Positions 18,957 through 28,043 of a stretch of 64,000 nucleotides of DNA are shown here, in pieces. The DNA comes from Agarivorans sp. Toyoura001 (GTDB taxonomy: Bacteria; Pseudomonadota; Gammaproteobacteria; Enterobacterales; Celerinatantimonadaceae): positions 248,001-312,000 of the forward strand of contig NZ_BJEQ01000002.1 in the NCBI RefSeq assembly GCF_005405585.1, given 5' to 3'. The translations under genes and the position numbers were made by a program. Under the pieces are notes generated by a model. The model ran no database searches. It had not been told where the DNA came from and saw nothing but the letters and a program-made list of their open reading frames with translations. The first letter of the stretch is position 1, and every line of letters begins with the position of its first letter.

Positions 18957-19841
18957 TTAATCACTAACCTTATCTTCCAACACCAGCTTTGGCAGTTCTG
19001 GTAACGCTTGCCCTAATTGCTGTTGCGATAAACTATGCATAGTAAACCATTGCCAGTCATTGTTAATCCGACTAAAACGGCCAATACCTACATCACCATT
19101 GGTAGTCCACTGTTGCCAACCCGCTAGCTTATTTAGCCAGTAATCAGACCCCACACTCATTAGGTATTGCGCTTGGTCGCGATTGTCAGGCCCGGTTGGA
19201 TCATCCAATACTAACCGAGCCGCCACTACAGAGATCACGCCAGCAATACGTGATTCACTAACGCCTTTGCGCCCACTGTGCTTAGGCCAAAAGTGAAAGT
19301 TGTATCCTGGAGTCATCGTCACCGAACTGCCAAGGGTTTCCGTTCGTAAATCAGCAGGTTTGTTTACATCATCAACAAAGTCTTCACGATAGTGACGTCC
19401 AGCAACATCGCTTGATGACTGCAATACATACCACCGCATATCTAGGCTGTCTAATACGTAACTATTGAGATGGGCCATTTGTATTCGAACATTATCAACC
19501 GGTTCCGTTCCCGCGGCCAAATAAGCTTGCCCCCAACTAAGAAAGGCCGAAAACTCTCCTGGGTAATTACCAAACCCTAGTCGCGGCAATTGAGACCAAT
19601 CATAGGTATTTGGTACACCGCTCGGTAACATTTGGTGAGGCAAACTCATATCATCACTCAAACGCTGGCTTAATGCAGGTTGAACAGCCACCTCAGCAGG
19701 TGACTCCAGGTCAAGCACCGCCCCCCCTGCGGATACCGCGTTTTGTGACGAATTACATGCCAACAAACCGCTGCTTACAAGGCTTAATATCAGCAGTAAC
19801 TTCACCACTGAGAAAATAGAATTAAATAGTGAATGTTTCAC
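18957..19841 (-). CDS. Hypothetical secreted lipoprotein
   Basis: About 294 residues from GTG 19841, which has GTGAGG nine bases upstream; another GTG at 19856 is possible. The N-terminus is a lipoprotein signal (LLLILSLVSSGLLACNSS). I do not recognise the family. The mature part is aromatic-rich: TYDWSQLPRLGFGNYPGEFSA, a block with SVTMTPGYNFHFWPKHSGRKG, and ISVVAARLVLDDPTGPDNRD, suggesting a beta-rich carbohydrate-binding or hydrolytic fold. It lies head-to-head with the orphan CBM2 frame, 75 bases apart, and near the xylanase, so a role in plant or algal polysaccharide handling is possible but not shown. Confidence 0.7.
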   Translation of the reverse strand: MKHSLFNSIFSVVKLLLILSLVSSGLLACNSSQNAVSAGGAVLDLESPAEVAVQPALSQRLSDDMSLPHQMLPSGVPNTYDWSQLPRLGFGNYPGEFSAFLSWGQAYLAAGTEPVDNVRIQMAHLNSYVLDSLDMRWYVLQSSSDVAGRHYREDFVDDVNKPADLRTETLGSSVTMTPGYNFHFWPKHSGRKGVSESRIAGVISVVAARLVLDDPTGPDNRDQAQYLMSVGSDYWLNKLAGWQQWTTNGDVGIGRFSRINNDWQWFTMHSLSQQQLGQALPELPKLVLEDKVSD

Positions 19842-19916
19842 TAATGTAGACCTCACTTCAGTCCTTTAAAACGCGTCGGCCATGGTTAATATTGGCTGTT
19901 TGCGCTAGTTGTATAG

Positions 19917-20345
19917 ATGGTGTGTCTAGGTTGCAAATGTGGCTTTAACCTTACCTGGATAGCATTTGTAGAAGCTTCTACCACTACTCCTAATCTAGAC
20001 CCACATCCAGACCCTGAGCTGGAACCAACATCGAACAGCAGCTATTTCATAAACCAAGACTATAGCAGCAGTTTCTCTTCAGATATTACCATCACCAATA
20101 CCGGTAGTTCGGCAATAAATAGTTGGGAAATCCAGTGGCTACTTAACGAGGGTTCTACAGTAAGCAATAGTTGGAATGCAGAGTTTAGTGGCAATAACTC
20201 TTATATCGCCAAAAGCCTACCGTGGAACGGGAATATTGCAGCCAATAACTCTGTCATTTTTGGTGTTCAAGTGAATAAAGGAAGCGCTAATGCTAAAGCC
20301 GAGATCGTTAATTTAAGCGGGCGGTTTGTCATTAGTTACCGTTGA
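19917..20345 (+). CDS. Orphan CBM2-like carbohydrate-binding module (probable gene remnant)
   Basis: The frame has 142 codons. Residues about 22-40 are a Pro/Asp-rich linker of the type that joins glycosidase modules; residues about 42-142 are a CBM2-like cellulose/xylan-binding module (SSFSSDITITNTGSSAINSWEI, NAEFSGNNSYIAKSLPWNG, VIFGVQVNKG). The N-terminus (MVCLGCKCGF) is neither a signal peptide nor a known domain, there is no Shine-Dalgarno, and an in-frame TAG sits immediately before the ATG. The simplest reading is the 3' end of a former secreted glycosidase that lost its catalytic part. If the xylanase was once modular, this might be its former tail. A terminator follows, which supports a genuine old gene end. 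Confidence 0.55.
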   Translation: MVCLGCKCGFNLTWIAFVEASTTTPNLDPHPDPELEPTSNSSYFINQDYSSSFSSDITITNTGSSAINSWEIQWLLNEGSTVSNSWNAEFSGNNSYIAKSLPWNGNIAANNSVIFGVQVNKGSANAKAEIVNLSGRFVISYR

Positions 20346-20355
20346 GAATAGTAAC

Positions 20356-20387
20356 AAGCTCGGCTACCCTCTATAGGTCGAGCTTTT
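20356..20387 (+). terminator. Terminator after the CBM2 frame
   Basis: AAGCTCG and CGAGCTT arms with a 16-nt loop, then TTT. The remaining bases to 20679 (gap 20346-20679) show no gene and must hold the hpf promoter. Confidence 0.6.
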
Positions 20388-20679
20388 AACCTGCTGCTCT
20401 CTACGGAGAGTAATACACAGTGAAGCATTAGTCTTCATTTCGGGCTTACACCCTTTTTGTTCAGTACTTAAGCAGATATCTATCCACTTATCTGGCCTTG
20501 TCATTCCTAAACAAAATAACCTACCCAAGATATTGTTTTTCAAGCGGCTAATTTCAAGGCATAGCCGCAAGATTTTTTTAATACACCGAACTTAATCACA
20601 CATGTGCAATATACGCTTGGGCTAAGTGGCCAGAGTTTGCTAAGTTTAAAGGACGTAGTGATAAGCAAGGTGTAATTAT

Positions 20680-21036
20680 ATGAAAGTGAATATTCAAACC
20701 CAGCACGTATCCTTAGGCGAAGAATCAAGAACTGAAGTTGAAAGAAAATTTGAGAAAATATCGAACCACTTTCCACAATTAATAAGCTGCGACATCATCA
20801 TCACAAAAGAGCACGGGCAACATCACATAGAAGTTTTCACTAATTATGAGGGCGTGCGAGTTTCAGCAAAATCGACGAACGCAGTAATGTATCCAGCCAT
20901 TGCAGCAGCACTTAAAAAACTAGAAGCCGGCCTAGCTCATCGCAAAGGAAACTTGAAAGCCGATCTTCATGAGAAGCCAACCAGTACCAAACCAGAGATA
21001 GCGTCAGAGATCATCCAAGAGATGAAACTAGTTTAA
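20680..21036 (+). CDS. Ribosome hibernation promoting factor / RaiA family
   Basis: 118 residues, short-form length. It binds the 30S subunit near the decoding centre and stalls or dimerises ribosomes in stationary phase or stress. Typical features: MKVNIQTQHVSLGEESRTEVERKFEKI at the start, CDIIITKEHGQHHIEVF in the middle, and the helical AMYPAIAAALKKLEAGLAHRKGN region. The short acidic/basic tail resembles RaiA more than HPF, but I leave the symbol open. AAGG lies nine bases before ATG 20680. Monogenic; its terminator lies at 21065-21086. Confidence 0.9.
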   Translation: MKVNIQTQHVSLGEESRTEVERKFEKISNHFPQLISCDIIITKEHGQHHIEVFTNYEGVRVSAKSTNAVMYPAIAAALKKLEAGLAHRKGNLKADLHEKPTSTKPEIASEIIQEMKLV

Positions 21037-21064
21037 GCAAAAACTTACTCAGCAAATTATAGAT

Positions 21065-21086
21065 GCCAGCATCGATTGCTGGCTTT
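21065..21086 (+). terminator. Terminator of the HPF gene
   Basis: GCCAGCA/TGCTGGC stem with a 5-nt loop followed by TTT. It lies inside the upstream extension of the next open frame, which argues that the acetyltransferase starts at 21171. Confidence 0.75.
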
Positions 21087-21170
21087 GTTCATTTTAAGCC
21101 AGCGATTTCATCACCTACCGCCTTCACACTGAAACCCTATTTAACGCCAAGCCACCCCAACAAAAGCTTT

Positions 21171-21632
21171 ATGACAACCCAACTAAAACAAGCGAATGCC
21201 AGCGATGCTGAACAACTGCAAACTATTGCCATACAGGCTTTTAGTAAAGATGCAGAACAATATGGCGCTTACCCTCCAGGTATTGAGTCTCTACCTTGGC
21301 ATTTCGAGCAAATAGCTAAAGGTCACTATTACACTATCGAATACAACGGCGAGTTAGCGGGCGGTATGTTAATGGTGCCGCTAAGCAACTCTGAGATGGA
21401 AATTAAGTACTTTTTCATCACTGATTCTTTGCAAAACAAACAGATTGGTTCTGCCGCTATGGCGCTTGTCGAGCAGTGCTACCCTGCCATCTCAGTTTGG
21501 CATTTAGTGACGCCAAACAAAGCTTTTAGAAACCAACACTTTTACCAAAAACTGGGTTACAAAAAAGTTGGCGAAATGCAGCCTAGACCAAACGATCCTT
21601 TTACACTGTTTGAATACAAAAAAGTACTGTAG
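21171..21632 (+). CDS. GNAT-family N-acetyltransferase
   Basis: 153 residues from ATG 21171 (MTTQLKQANASDAEQLQ); the first 36 codons of the longer frame contain the hpf terminator and are rejected. The GNAT fold is visible: EYNGELAGGMLMVPL (beta4), EIKYFFITDSLQNKQIGSAAMALVEQ for the acetyl-CoA pyrophosphate loop (Q-x-x-x-I-G-S variant of Q/RxxGxG/A), and HFYQKLGYKKVGE near the end. Substrate unknown. It is followed after 6 bases by a second GNAT gene, so the two are co-transcribed. The Shine-Dalgarno is weak. Confidence 0.8.
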   Translation: MTTQLKQANASDAEQLQTIAIQAFSKDAEQYGAYPPGIESLPWHFEQIAKGHYYTIEYNGELAGGMLMVPLSNSEMEIKYFFITDSLQNKQIGSAAMALVEQCYPAISVWHLVTPNKAFRNQHFYQKLGYKKVGEMQPRPNDPFTLFEYKKVL

Positions 21633-21638
21633 GGCCTT

Positions 21639-22088
21639 ATGCAGCTTGAATATCAATGCGGAACAATAGAGCAAGTATTAGAAGTGGACGCGCAAATCCC
21701 CGAGTTTGCCCGTAAAACCACTAAGGCCAAGATCATTACGCGCTTAGCTGATGCCAACTCTCTCATTTTAGTCGCCAGCCACGAGGAGAAGCCAGTCGCT
21801 TATAAGCTTGGTTACCAAGTATCAAAAGATATTTTTTACAGCTGGATCGGCGGTGTAATGCCAGCTTACCGCAAGCAAGGCATTGCTTCCCAATTACGGC
21901 TGCGCCAAGAAGCCTGGGCGATTAAAAATGGCTATAAACAGTTAACGGTAAAATCAATGAATCGCTACCCTGCTATGCTGCAGTTACTCATATCAGCGGG
22001 CTACCAGATATCCGGCTACCAAGATAAGGGCGATCCCAACAGCAGTAAGATTATGTTTAGCAAGTGCTTGGCGGCTAAGCCCTATTAG
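21639..22088 (+). CDS. GNAT-family N-acetyltransferase
   Basis: 149 residues. The acetyl-CoA loop is GGVMPAYRKQGIASQLRLRQEAWA (R-K-Q-G-I-A, canonical Q/RxxGxG/A), with the later motif LLISAGYQISGYQD. The substrate is unknown; GNAT proteins acetylate small amines, amino acids or proteins. It starts 6 bases after the upstream GNAT gene, an arrangement that implies one transcript. A strong terminator follows. Confidence 0.85.
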   Translation: MQLEYQCGTIEQVLEVDAQIPEFARKTTKAKIITRLADANSLILVASHEEKPVAYKLGYQVSKDIFYSWIGGVMPAYRKQGIASQLRLRQEAWAIKNGYKQLTVKSMNRYPAMLQLLISAGYQISGYQDKGDPNSSKIMFSKCLAAKPY

Positions 22089-22131
22089 GCGCTCGATAAG
22101 TTAAGAGCTTAAGGTAACTCCAGCTCAAAAG

Positions 22132-22158
22132 AAAAAGCCAAGCATTGCTTGGCTTTTT
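22132..22158. terminator. Bidirectional terminator
   Basis: AAAAAGCCAAGCA and its complement TGCTTGGCTTTTT with a tiny loop; A-run on one side and T-run on the other, so it serves both the GNAT pair and the convergent unknown gene. Confidence 0.85.
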
Positions 22159-22175
22159 ACGCTCTACATTTACGA

Positions 22176-22739
22176 TCATCCGTGGCTTACCATTGCTTGA
22201 GGCTCTGCATACTCAGCACGTTGCCGCGCTTGAGCGATACAAGCTACATTATCAACCGGACGAATCACTTCTATATGTTGCTTAGTAAGGCCCATTAAAT
22301 CATGGGCGCGTTTAAACACGGCTTCCATTAACTCTGCTTCTTCGGGGTTACTGGTACTTAACGACAACATCATATCTTGCTGCTTGGCAATCATTGTGGT
22401 GGTTAACACATCGAGAATACAACTTGGAATAGCACAGCTGTATTCATCTAAAATTGCTTTACTACTGCCACGACTAATATTGATGGACGTTGGCGCTTGA
22501 GTACTTTTTTGGCATTGTTGTAAGTGATCTTCGCAGGCCATTTCGTTATTGTTTTGGTTAAGTCTGCGATAGGTTCCACCAAATTCTTCTACCAAGACAG
22601 ACAAGGCCTCAAAAAACTGACTTGATGCAACAGAACTATTAGCAAGCAGTTGTTGCTCAATAAATGTCAGTAAAGGCGCATCAATAAATAGGTTGTCTCT
22701 GTGTTGGTAACCTTGACCGCTATGTTGTGATGTATTCAT
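22176..22739 (-). CDS. Hypothetical protein, unrecognised
   Basis: 187 residues from ATG 22739, which has AAGGAAA nine bases upstream. No signal peptide or membrane segment; likely cytoplasmic. The sequence is mildly acidic, helical, with a Cys-containing stretch (CEDHLQQC) and a central block SINISRGSSKAILDEYSCAIP, then SLSTSNPEEAELMEAVFKRAHDLMGL. I do not recognise a family. Immediately upstream is the LysR gene in the same direction with a 156-base gap, so regulation by it is possible but not shown. Confidence 0.6.
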   Translation of the reverse strand: MNTSQHSGQGYQHRDNLFIDAPLLTFIEQQLLANSSVASSQFFEALSVLVEEFGGTYRRLNQNNNEMACEDHLQQCQKSTQAPTSINISRGSSKAILDEYSCAIPSCILDVLTTTMIAKQQDMMLSLSTSNPEEAELMEAVFKRAHDLMGLTKQHIEVIRPVDNVACIAQARQRAEYAEPQAMVSHG

Positions 22740-22895
22740 GGTCAATTTCCTTCTGGTGGTTTTTATTATTGTTTTGTTTGCTTAGTTAAACCCTTAACTA
22801 AGCCTCACTTTCAAGATAGCGCGCCACCAAAACAAAATGAAATTGTAGTTTTCAATACAAACTATAGATTTTGTGAATAGTACTAAGTTTTGCCG

Positions 22896-23843
22896 TTATC
22901 GATCGGCCACCGAGGCAGAGAAGTCAATCAACGAACGTCGTAACCATTGGTGTGCCTTAGAGTGCTGCAGCAAAGGGCTCCAAATCATTTTCGTTTCGAT
23001 AGGCACAATTTGAAAAGGCACCCGAACAATGCGTAAGTCTTGATTATCTTTGTACAACATCGCTTGTCGGCGCGGCAAGGTGGCAATCAATTGTGGTTGA
23101 GCCACCAGCAAGCCCGCTAAGCCATAATGGCGTGTATAAACCCGAATATTTCGGCTTTGGTCAAGCTGAGCTAAGGCTTCATCTACCCAACCCAACTTAT
23201 GGCCACTGTTTTGGTTAGCCACAGCTGTTTCTGCGCCCCAGCCCGCACGATTCACCCAAACGTGTTCACTGTCTAAATAGCTATCTAGGCTAAGCTGCTC
23301 GGTATAAGCGTGGTCTTTATGCAGCAAACAACAAAAGTTGTCGCGCCAAATGCTCGATTGATGGAACGTTTTAGGCAAGTTGGTAAAACGATTAATGGCT
23401 AAATCTATGTGTCCTTTTTCCATATCACTCAAGCGAATATCGCCAGGACCAAACAAATCAAAGTTAATTTTGGGCGCGCTGCTTAATACACTTTGAATGA
23501 ACGGGGCCAGTAAGGTCGCTTCAATATAGTCGTTACACATAATACGAAAAGTCACGCTACTTTGTTCCGGCGAAAAGTCTTTGTCTGGCTGGGTTATTTT
23601 CTCGGCCAAACTTAACAAACTCACAATTTCAGGTTTAAGTTTGGTGGCTTTTTCGGTGGGAGTCATGCCTTCGGCAGTACGCACTAACAGCGGGTCGTCA
23701 AACAATTCTCGCAAACGTTTTAAGGCATTACTCATAGTAGGCTGCGTTAGTGCTAGCTTGCTAGCAGCCTTAGAGACATTGCGCTCTTCCAGCAATACAT
23801 TTAAGTAAACCAGTAGGTTTAAATCCACCTTTCTAATATTCAC
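22896..23843 (-). CDS. LysR-family transcriptional regulator
   Basis: 315 residues. The N-terminal winged helix-turn-helix is clear: LNLLVYLNVLLEERNVSKAASKLALTQPTMSNALKRLRELFDDPLLVR, with the usual LysR end at TPTEKA. The rest is a periplasmic-binding-like effector domain (IDLAINRFTNLP, WVNRAGWGAET, LLVAQPQLIATLPRR) of the type seen in aromatic- or NodD-like LysR proteins. The inducer cannot be predicted. It is divergent from the VanZ-like gene 331 bases away and upstream of an unknown gene on the same strand; either may be a target. Confidence 0.93.
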   Translation of the reverse strand: MNIRKVDLNLLVYLNVLLEERNVSKAASKLALTQPTMSNALKRLRELFDDPLLVRTAEGMTPTEKATKLKPEIVSLLSLAEKITQPDKDFSPEQSSVTFRIMCNDYIEATLLAPFIQSVLSSAPKINFDLFGPGDIRLSDMEKGHIDLAINRFTNLPKTFHQSSIWRDNFCCLLHKDHAYTEQLSLDSYLDSEHVWVNRAGWGAETAVANQNSGHKLGWVDEALAQLDQSRNIRVYTRHYGLAGLLVAQPQLIATLPRRQAMLYKDNQDLRIVRVPFQIVPIETKMIWSPLLQHSKAHQWLRRSLIDFSASVADR

Positions 23844-24174
23844 GAAATTTATCTTCTTTTAAAAAACTATTAGTTTTTTTATTTAATCGGTAGGAGATCA
23901 CCGAGTAAAGCGCCGAGCAATAAAAACGTGACTAGCTTAGCACCTAGCTAACAATAACGATGCTAGGGTTTTAGCTTGATAGCTTGATAGCTTTGTTAGC
24001 TGCGAGTGCTTATGTTCAAGCCTAGCAACCCTCTTCACAAATTAGGGTGTTATCGTATCTGGGCATTTTCATTTAATGGTAATCAAAGACTAAGTGTTGT
24101 GAAACTAACGACTTATCTTAATCACCACTCCTTGTTATATTGCTCAACAATGTTTCTTAGCTTAGCTTTCTTTC
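23844..24174. other. Divergent intergenic region, no gene
   Basis: 331 bases between the LysR gene and the VanZ-like gene. I see no credible small gene. A direct repeat TTGATAGCTTGATAGC occurs near 23975-23992. Confidence 0.5.
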
Positions 24175-24588
24175 ATGCATAAATTTGCCACCATTTTAGC
24201 GGTACTGTTGTTTAGTTTTATTCTTTGGGTGATTTATTTGGCCAATACTGGCGCCAGTAGTGTATTTTTCAATGTTGTAGGCTCCCTTCCCTATGGTGAC
24301 AAACTAGGCCACTTTGGTTTGTTTGGCACGCTCACCTTCATCTGCGTATTAGCAACCAAATTCAGCGGCCTCCGCATTGCCAACATTCCTATTTATTGGG
24401 GGGCAATAGCGGTGACTGTTTTTGCACTAGGCGAAGAACTTAGCCAAGCCTATATGCCAACTCGAACCTTTGATTTAGTAGATGCCTCTGCCGACTTACT
24501 TGGTATCGCTGCGGCTTGCGTTTGTTGCTATTTCATCAGTATCCATTTTGCCAAGACAAAGGCAGCACCTTTGCCCAAGGGTCACTAA
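24175..24588 (+). CDS. VanZ-like inner-membrane protein
   Basis: 137 residues with four hydrophobic segments. The loop PYGDKLGHFGLFGTLTF and the later ALGEELSQAYMPTRTFDLVDASADLLGI are the VanZ-like signature (D-K-x-x-H-F and E-x-x-Q...R-x-x-x-x-x-D-x-x-x-N/D). VanZ-like proteins are membrane proteins of unknown mechanism; the teicoplanin link of the founder does not apply to most members. The next gene starts 6 bases later, so the two form an operon. Confidence 0.85.
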   Translation: MHKFATILAVLLFSFILWVIYLANTGASSVFFNVVGSLPYGDKLGHFGLFGTLTFICVLATKFSGLRIANIPIYWGAIAVTVFALGEELSQAYMPTRTFDLVDASADLLGIAAACVCCYFISIHFAKTKAAPLPKGH

Positions 24589-24594
24589 AGAGTT

Positions 24595-25104
24595 ATGAAT
24601 ATTACCCAGTTGGCTGAAAAACTAATGGGCATGGACGAACGCAGTTGGCGTCGCCATGCAAATCCTTGGAGTGTGTATAGCCGCTTTACTATTCTGCCGC
24701 TAATATCACTCGCGTTTTGGTCTCGGCAGTGGCTCGGTATATATGCAATAGTGCCCATTCTGCTGTCTATTGCTTGGATATGGGTTAATCCCCGTTTATT
24801 TGGTGAACCCACTAACACCCATAACTGGGCCTCCATGGGCACCTTTGGCGAGCGAATTTATCTTAAACGTAAGCATATCGAGATTCCTCGGCACCACCTA
24901 ACACCCTGTATCATTCTGCAGGTATTATCTGGCTTAGGTGTTCCGCTATTTATATACGGGCTTTACCAATTAGATATCACAATTCTCATAGCGGCTAACT
25001 GCTGGATCATGGCATTTAAAGCGTGGTTTGTAGACCGCATGGTATGGCTATATTTGGATATGAAGGACAGCAGCAGCGAATATTCCCGTTGGCTAAAACC
25101 CTAG
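24595..25104 (+). CDS. Membrane protein, DUF6653-like
   Basis: 169 residues with several hydrophobic segments. The blocks MDERSWRRHANPWSVYSRFT, WIWVNPRLFGEP and KAWFVDRMVWLYLDMK match what I recall of DUF6653, a membrane family of unknown function. It follows the VanZ-like gene by 6 bases and is probably co-expressed. No catalytic residues can be assigned. Confidence 0.65.
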   Translation: MNITQLAEKLMGMDERSWRRHANPWSVYSRFTILPLISLAFWSRQWLGIYAIVPILLSIAWIWVNPRLFGEPTNTHNWASMGTFGERIYLKRKHIEIPRHHLTPCIILQVLSGLGVPLFIYGLYQLDITILIAANCWIMAFKAWFVDRMVWLYLDMKDSSSEYSRWLKP

Positions 25105-25540
25105 TATTTAGTGACCCAACCATTGTCTAGCTTATGCCACTAAGCAGCAAACGCTTCCCCCTAACAGGTTCGTTCTACATTTAACTCTTAGCATATGCTT
25201 ACCGCCAAACAAAATACGGGGCCTCTCTAGAAAACAAGCTCCCCCATGGCGCTAAACCAAGCAATTCAAGATTCACAAAAATAGCGCTTTTAGCTCAACC
25301 ACAAGCCTTTCCAGCCCCTTTCAATAAACTGACATCTTACAAACACCGCCCCCCAAAAGCGTGATTAATCCGCCAAGCTCGCGGTCAAAAGCACTAATAT
25401 TAATTTTGCCAATAATTTACCCAACTACACTTTGGCTAATTACGAAACAATATTTTGCGCGTATTTATTGCTTGGCGTTCTGGCTTGCGCTTAGTGAATA
25501 CCGTTAATGATTTAGGCACTGCACATTTAAAGGACGGTAA
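25105..25540. other. Intergenic region before the chemoreceptor gene, no gene
   Basis: 436 bases with no convincing frame. It should hold the promoter of the chemoreceptor. I looked for a flagellar sigma-28 promoter pattern and did not find a clear one. Confidence 0.5.
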
Positions 25541-27139
25541 ATGAGAAATAATCAACCCATTACCCAGCAAGAGCAAAAATTCACGTCCAAAGAAGACTTA
25601 GTTTCCATCACCGATTTACAGGGTAAAATTAAGTACGTTAATGACGCCTTTGTAGCCATTAGCGGCTTTACTCGCGAAGAACTCATTGGCCAAGACCACA
25701 ATATTGTACGTCACCCAGAAATGCCTCCCGCAGCTTTCGAAAGCCTTTGGTCAACCGTAAAATCAGGAAACCCATGGCGTGGATATGTAAAAAATCGCTG
25801 TAAAAATGGCGACTATTACTGGGTAGACGCCTTTGTATCGCCTATTGTGAAACAAGGAAAAACCGTAGGTTATCAGTCGGTTCGCTCTCAACCTAATGAC
25901 GCACAGGTAAGCGAAGCCGAAAAGCTCTACGCAAAAATGCGTAGCAATAGCAGCATCAAGATTCCTAATGCACCATTATTTGAACGCACCTCGATTAGCA
26001 CCATCAATATGATGTTTAACCTACTGCTATTATGCCTGTGTGCAGCCATTGTTATAGCGTCAGAAAATACCACCATAAAGCTGCTCGCAATAAGTGGCGC
26101 ATTGGTTCAACTGATCTACTGGTTCTATAGCCATAAACACGTATACCAGCGAATTCGCTTAATTCAGCAACACAATAGAGACTTAGCCGCCGGAGACTTT
26201 ACCCAGGCTATCACCGTTGATGGGAACCTAGAAATGCTGCAAGCCTTGGCGTCGATTAAGATTGTGCAGGCACGCTACAAAGCCATGTTTATGCAAGTAT
26301 CTGAGTCGGTAAAAGCGATGATAGAGACCGCCGATAGCCTTTCTGCTACCAGTGATGACGTATTGCAAAGTATGCGAACCCAAAGTAGCCATACCACGCA
26401 AATCGCCACTGGCATGAATCAAATGTCGGTGACAGTAGACGGCGTAAGAGAGAATGTGCAAAACACTGCCGATACGACTCAATACTTAAGTAAAACCGTT
26501 GAAGAGGGAGACCAAGTGGTTGCTGATGCTCTAGAAACAATGCAGCAATTTAGCAGCGAAATGGCCGCCACCACCGACAAAATCAAAAATCTAGCCCAAG
26601 AAAGCCAACAAATTAGCTCAATTACCGACACCATTACCAGCATTGCCGAACAAACTAACCTGTTAGCGCTGAACGCCGCCATTGAGGCCGCACGAGCCGG
26701 AGAGCAAGGGCGAGGTTTTGCAGTAGTGGCAGACGAAGTGCGTAACCTGGCGGCTCGCTCGCAAGAAGCCACTAAAGAGATCCAAACAATGTTAGAGCAC
26801 CTTTCTTCAGGAATTAGCAGCTCAGCGAGTACCATTGACCAAAACAATACCTCGGCCAATGAGGCTCTAGAGAAAGTTAATTTATCGCGAGAGAAGTTTG
26901 TGCAAATTACCGAAGGCGTAGAGCAAATAAACCAAATGAGCTCGCAAATTGCTACTGCAGCCAGTGAGCAGAGCATCGTCGCCAATGAAATGGCGAGCAG
27001 CATTGAAAGCATTAGCGCTCAAGCATCCAGTACCGAGTTTGAGGGTGAAAAGCTGCAGCATAATGCAACGCAAATTAATCAGAACTCTCTTCATCTGCAA
27101 GTGCAAATAGATGAGCTAGAGCTATCACAAAAAAACTAA
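25541..27139 (+). CDS. Aer-like methyl-accepting chemotaxis protein (PAS-MCP)
   Basis: 532 residues. A PAS domain (about residues 15-125) has the Aer pattern [19 protein letters not shown] and [19 protein letters not shown], which in Aer binds FAD and reads redox or oxygen. Two hydrophobic segments (about 155-195) anchor it with no large periplasmic loop. The cytoplasmic signalling domain has the highly conserved hairpin tip ([40 protein letters not shown]). There is no C-terminal receptor pentapeptide. It signals through CheA/CheW to the flagellar motor. AAGGACGG precedes the start. Fifteen bases separate it from the ACT-domain gene. Confidence 0.93.
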   Translation: MRNNQPITQQEQKFTSKEDLVSITDLQGKIKYVNDAFVAISGFTREELIGQDHNIVRHPEMPPAAFESLWSTVKSGNPWRGYVKNRCKNGDYYWVDAFVSPIVKQGKTVGYQSVRSQPNDAQVSEAEKLYAKMRSNSSIKIPNAPLFERTSISTINMMFNLLLLCLCAAIVIASENTTIKLLAISGALVQLIYWFYSHKHVYQRIRLIQQHNRDLAAGDFTQAITVDGNLEMLQALASIKIVQARYKAMFMQVSESVKAMIETADSLSATSDDVLQSMRTQSSHTTQIATGMNQMSVTVDGVRENVQNTADTTQYLSKTVEEGDQVVADALETMQQFSSEMAATTDKIKNLAQESQQISSITDTITSIAEQTNLLALNAAIEAARAGEQGRGFAVVADEVRNLAARSQEATKEIQTMLEHLSSGISSSASTIDQNNTSANEALEKVNLSREKFVQITEGVEQINQMSSQIATAASEQSIVANEMASSIESISAQASSTEFEGEKLQHNATQINQNSLHLQVQIDELELSQKN

Positions 27140-27154
27140 GGGGAACAAGGGTAG

Positions 27155-27550
27155 ATGAGTGGAGTTAAAGAACTAGAACTTTTATTAGGTTCAATGAAGC
27201 CAAGGCTACTAGAGCAAGAATTTGTTTTTTGTTCTCAGCAAGGAGAGCTAAGCGACTATTTATCGCTTAAGCCCTTAGCCAGCTTTGCAGAAACCGAAGG
27301 CCTCACCTTAATACTAGAAAAGCAGCAAGCGCTGCTAGCAAACTTGCACTTTGATGGTAGCTTCAAACAAATTACCTTAACGGTACACTCTAGTTTAGAA
27401 GCGGTTGGCTTAACTGCAGCGGTAGCCACTAAACTGGCTGAACGTGAGATTAGCGCCAATGTTGTTGCTGCGTTTTACCACGACCATATTTTTGTTCCCG
27501 CTCATCAAGCAGAAATAGCACTAAGCACCCTGCAAGAGTTTAGCGACTAA
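27155..27550 (+). CDS. ACT domain-containing protein (COG3602-like)
   Basis: 131 residues with two ACT-like halves: an N-terminal half with FVFCSQQGELSDYLSLKPLASF..EGLTLI and a C-terminal half with TLTVHSSLEAVGLTAAVATKLAEREISANVVAAFYHDHIFVP. This matches small uncharacterised proteins with ACT_3 plus ACT_7 domains. ACT domains usually bind amino acids and regulate a partner; none is fused here. It follows the chemoreceptor by 15 bases, yet the pairing may be accidental. Confidence 0.8.
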   Translation: MSGVKELELLLGSMKPRLLEQEFVFCSQQGELSDYLSLKPLASFAETEGLTLILEKQQALLANLHFDGSFKQITLTVHSSLEAVGLTAAVATKLAEREISANVVAAFYHDHIFVPAHQAEIALSTLQEFSD

Positions 27551-27700
27551 AATAGGCCAAAACACACTTTTAAGGATAATATCAGGGCCATTATGCTTAC
27601 TGCCTATCCTTAATTTTCAAAACGGATTTAGGTGAATCTAGCTAGATAAGTACTTTGCTTGCACACCTTACTTCACCTTTTTCATTAGCTCGTTTTTATT

Positions 27701-27731
27701 GCATTAAAAGTGATAAAAATTTAATGCTTTT
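27701..27731 (+). terminator. Possible terminator in the 27551-28043 gap
   Basis: GCATTAAA and TTTAATGC arms with an 11-nt loop, followed by TTTT. The AT-rich stem makes it weak. A further inverted repeat TAAGGATA...TATCCTTA spans 27571-27612. No gene is visible in this 493-base gap. Confidence 0.4.
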
Positions 27732-27938
27732 AAGACCCTAATTGCAGAGTGTTAGGGTAAGCTAACGCGCGAATGTTGCCCACAGGTCTTCTATGTATCT
27801 GACTCCCTTGGGCATAAAACACCACTCAACACTTCGCTTTGTGACGTCGATCTGAGGATTTCGCGAGAAATACTTAGATAGCAGCTATGCTTTTTATATT
27901 GAACCACTCAAGCAATGTTGAGCATATTTATACTGTTT

Positions 27939-27962
27939 GCGTTAACGCTCTGTTAGCGCTAA
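27939..27962. promoter_or_regulatory. Two operator-like palindromes upstream of the GGDEF/EAL gene
   Basis: GCGTTAACGC (27939-27948, perfect palindrome) and TGTTAGCGCTAA (27951-27962) are adjacent. The second matches 12 of the 14 bases of the perfect operator before the xylanase gene, including the whole central core. Confidence 0.45.
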
Positions 27963-28043
27963 ATCTGAACGAGTAGTCAAATGCTATAAGCCCACTATTT
28001 TGCTTAGGTATTTGCCAAGGTAATAGTTATCGACAATATCGAA

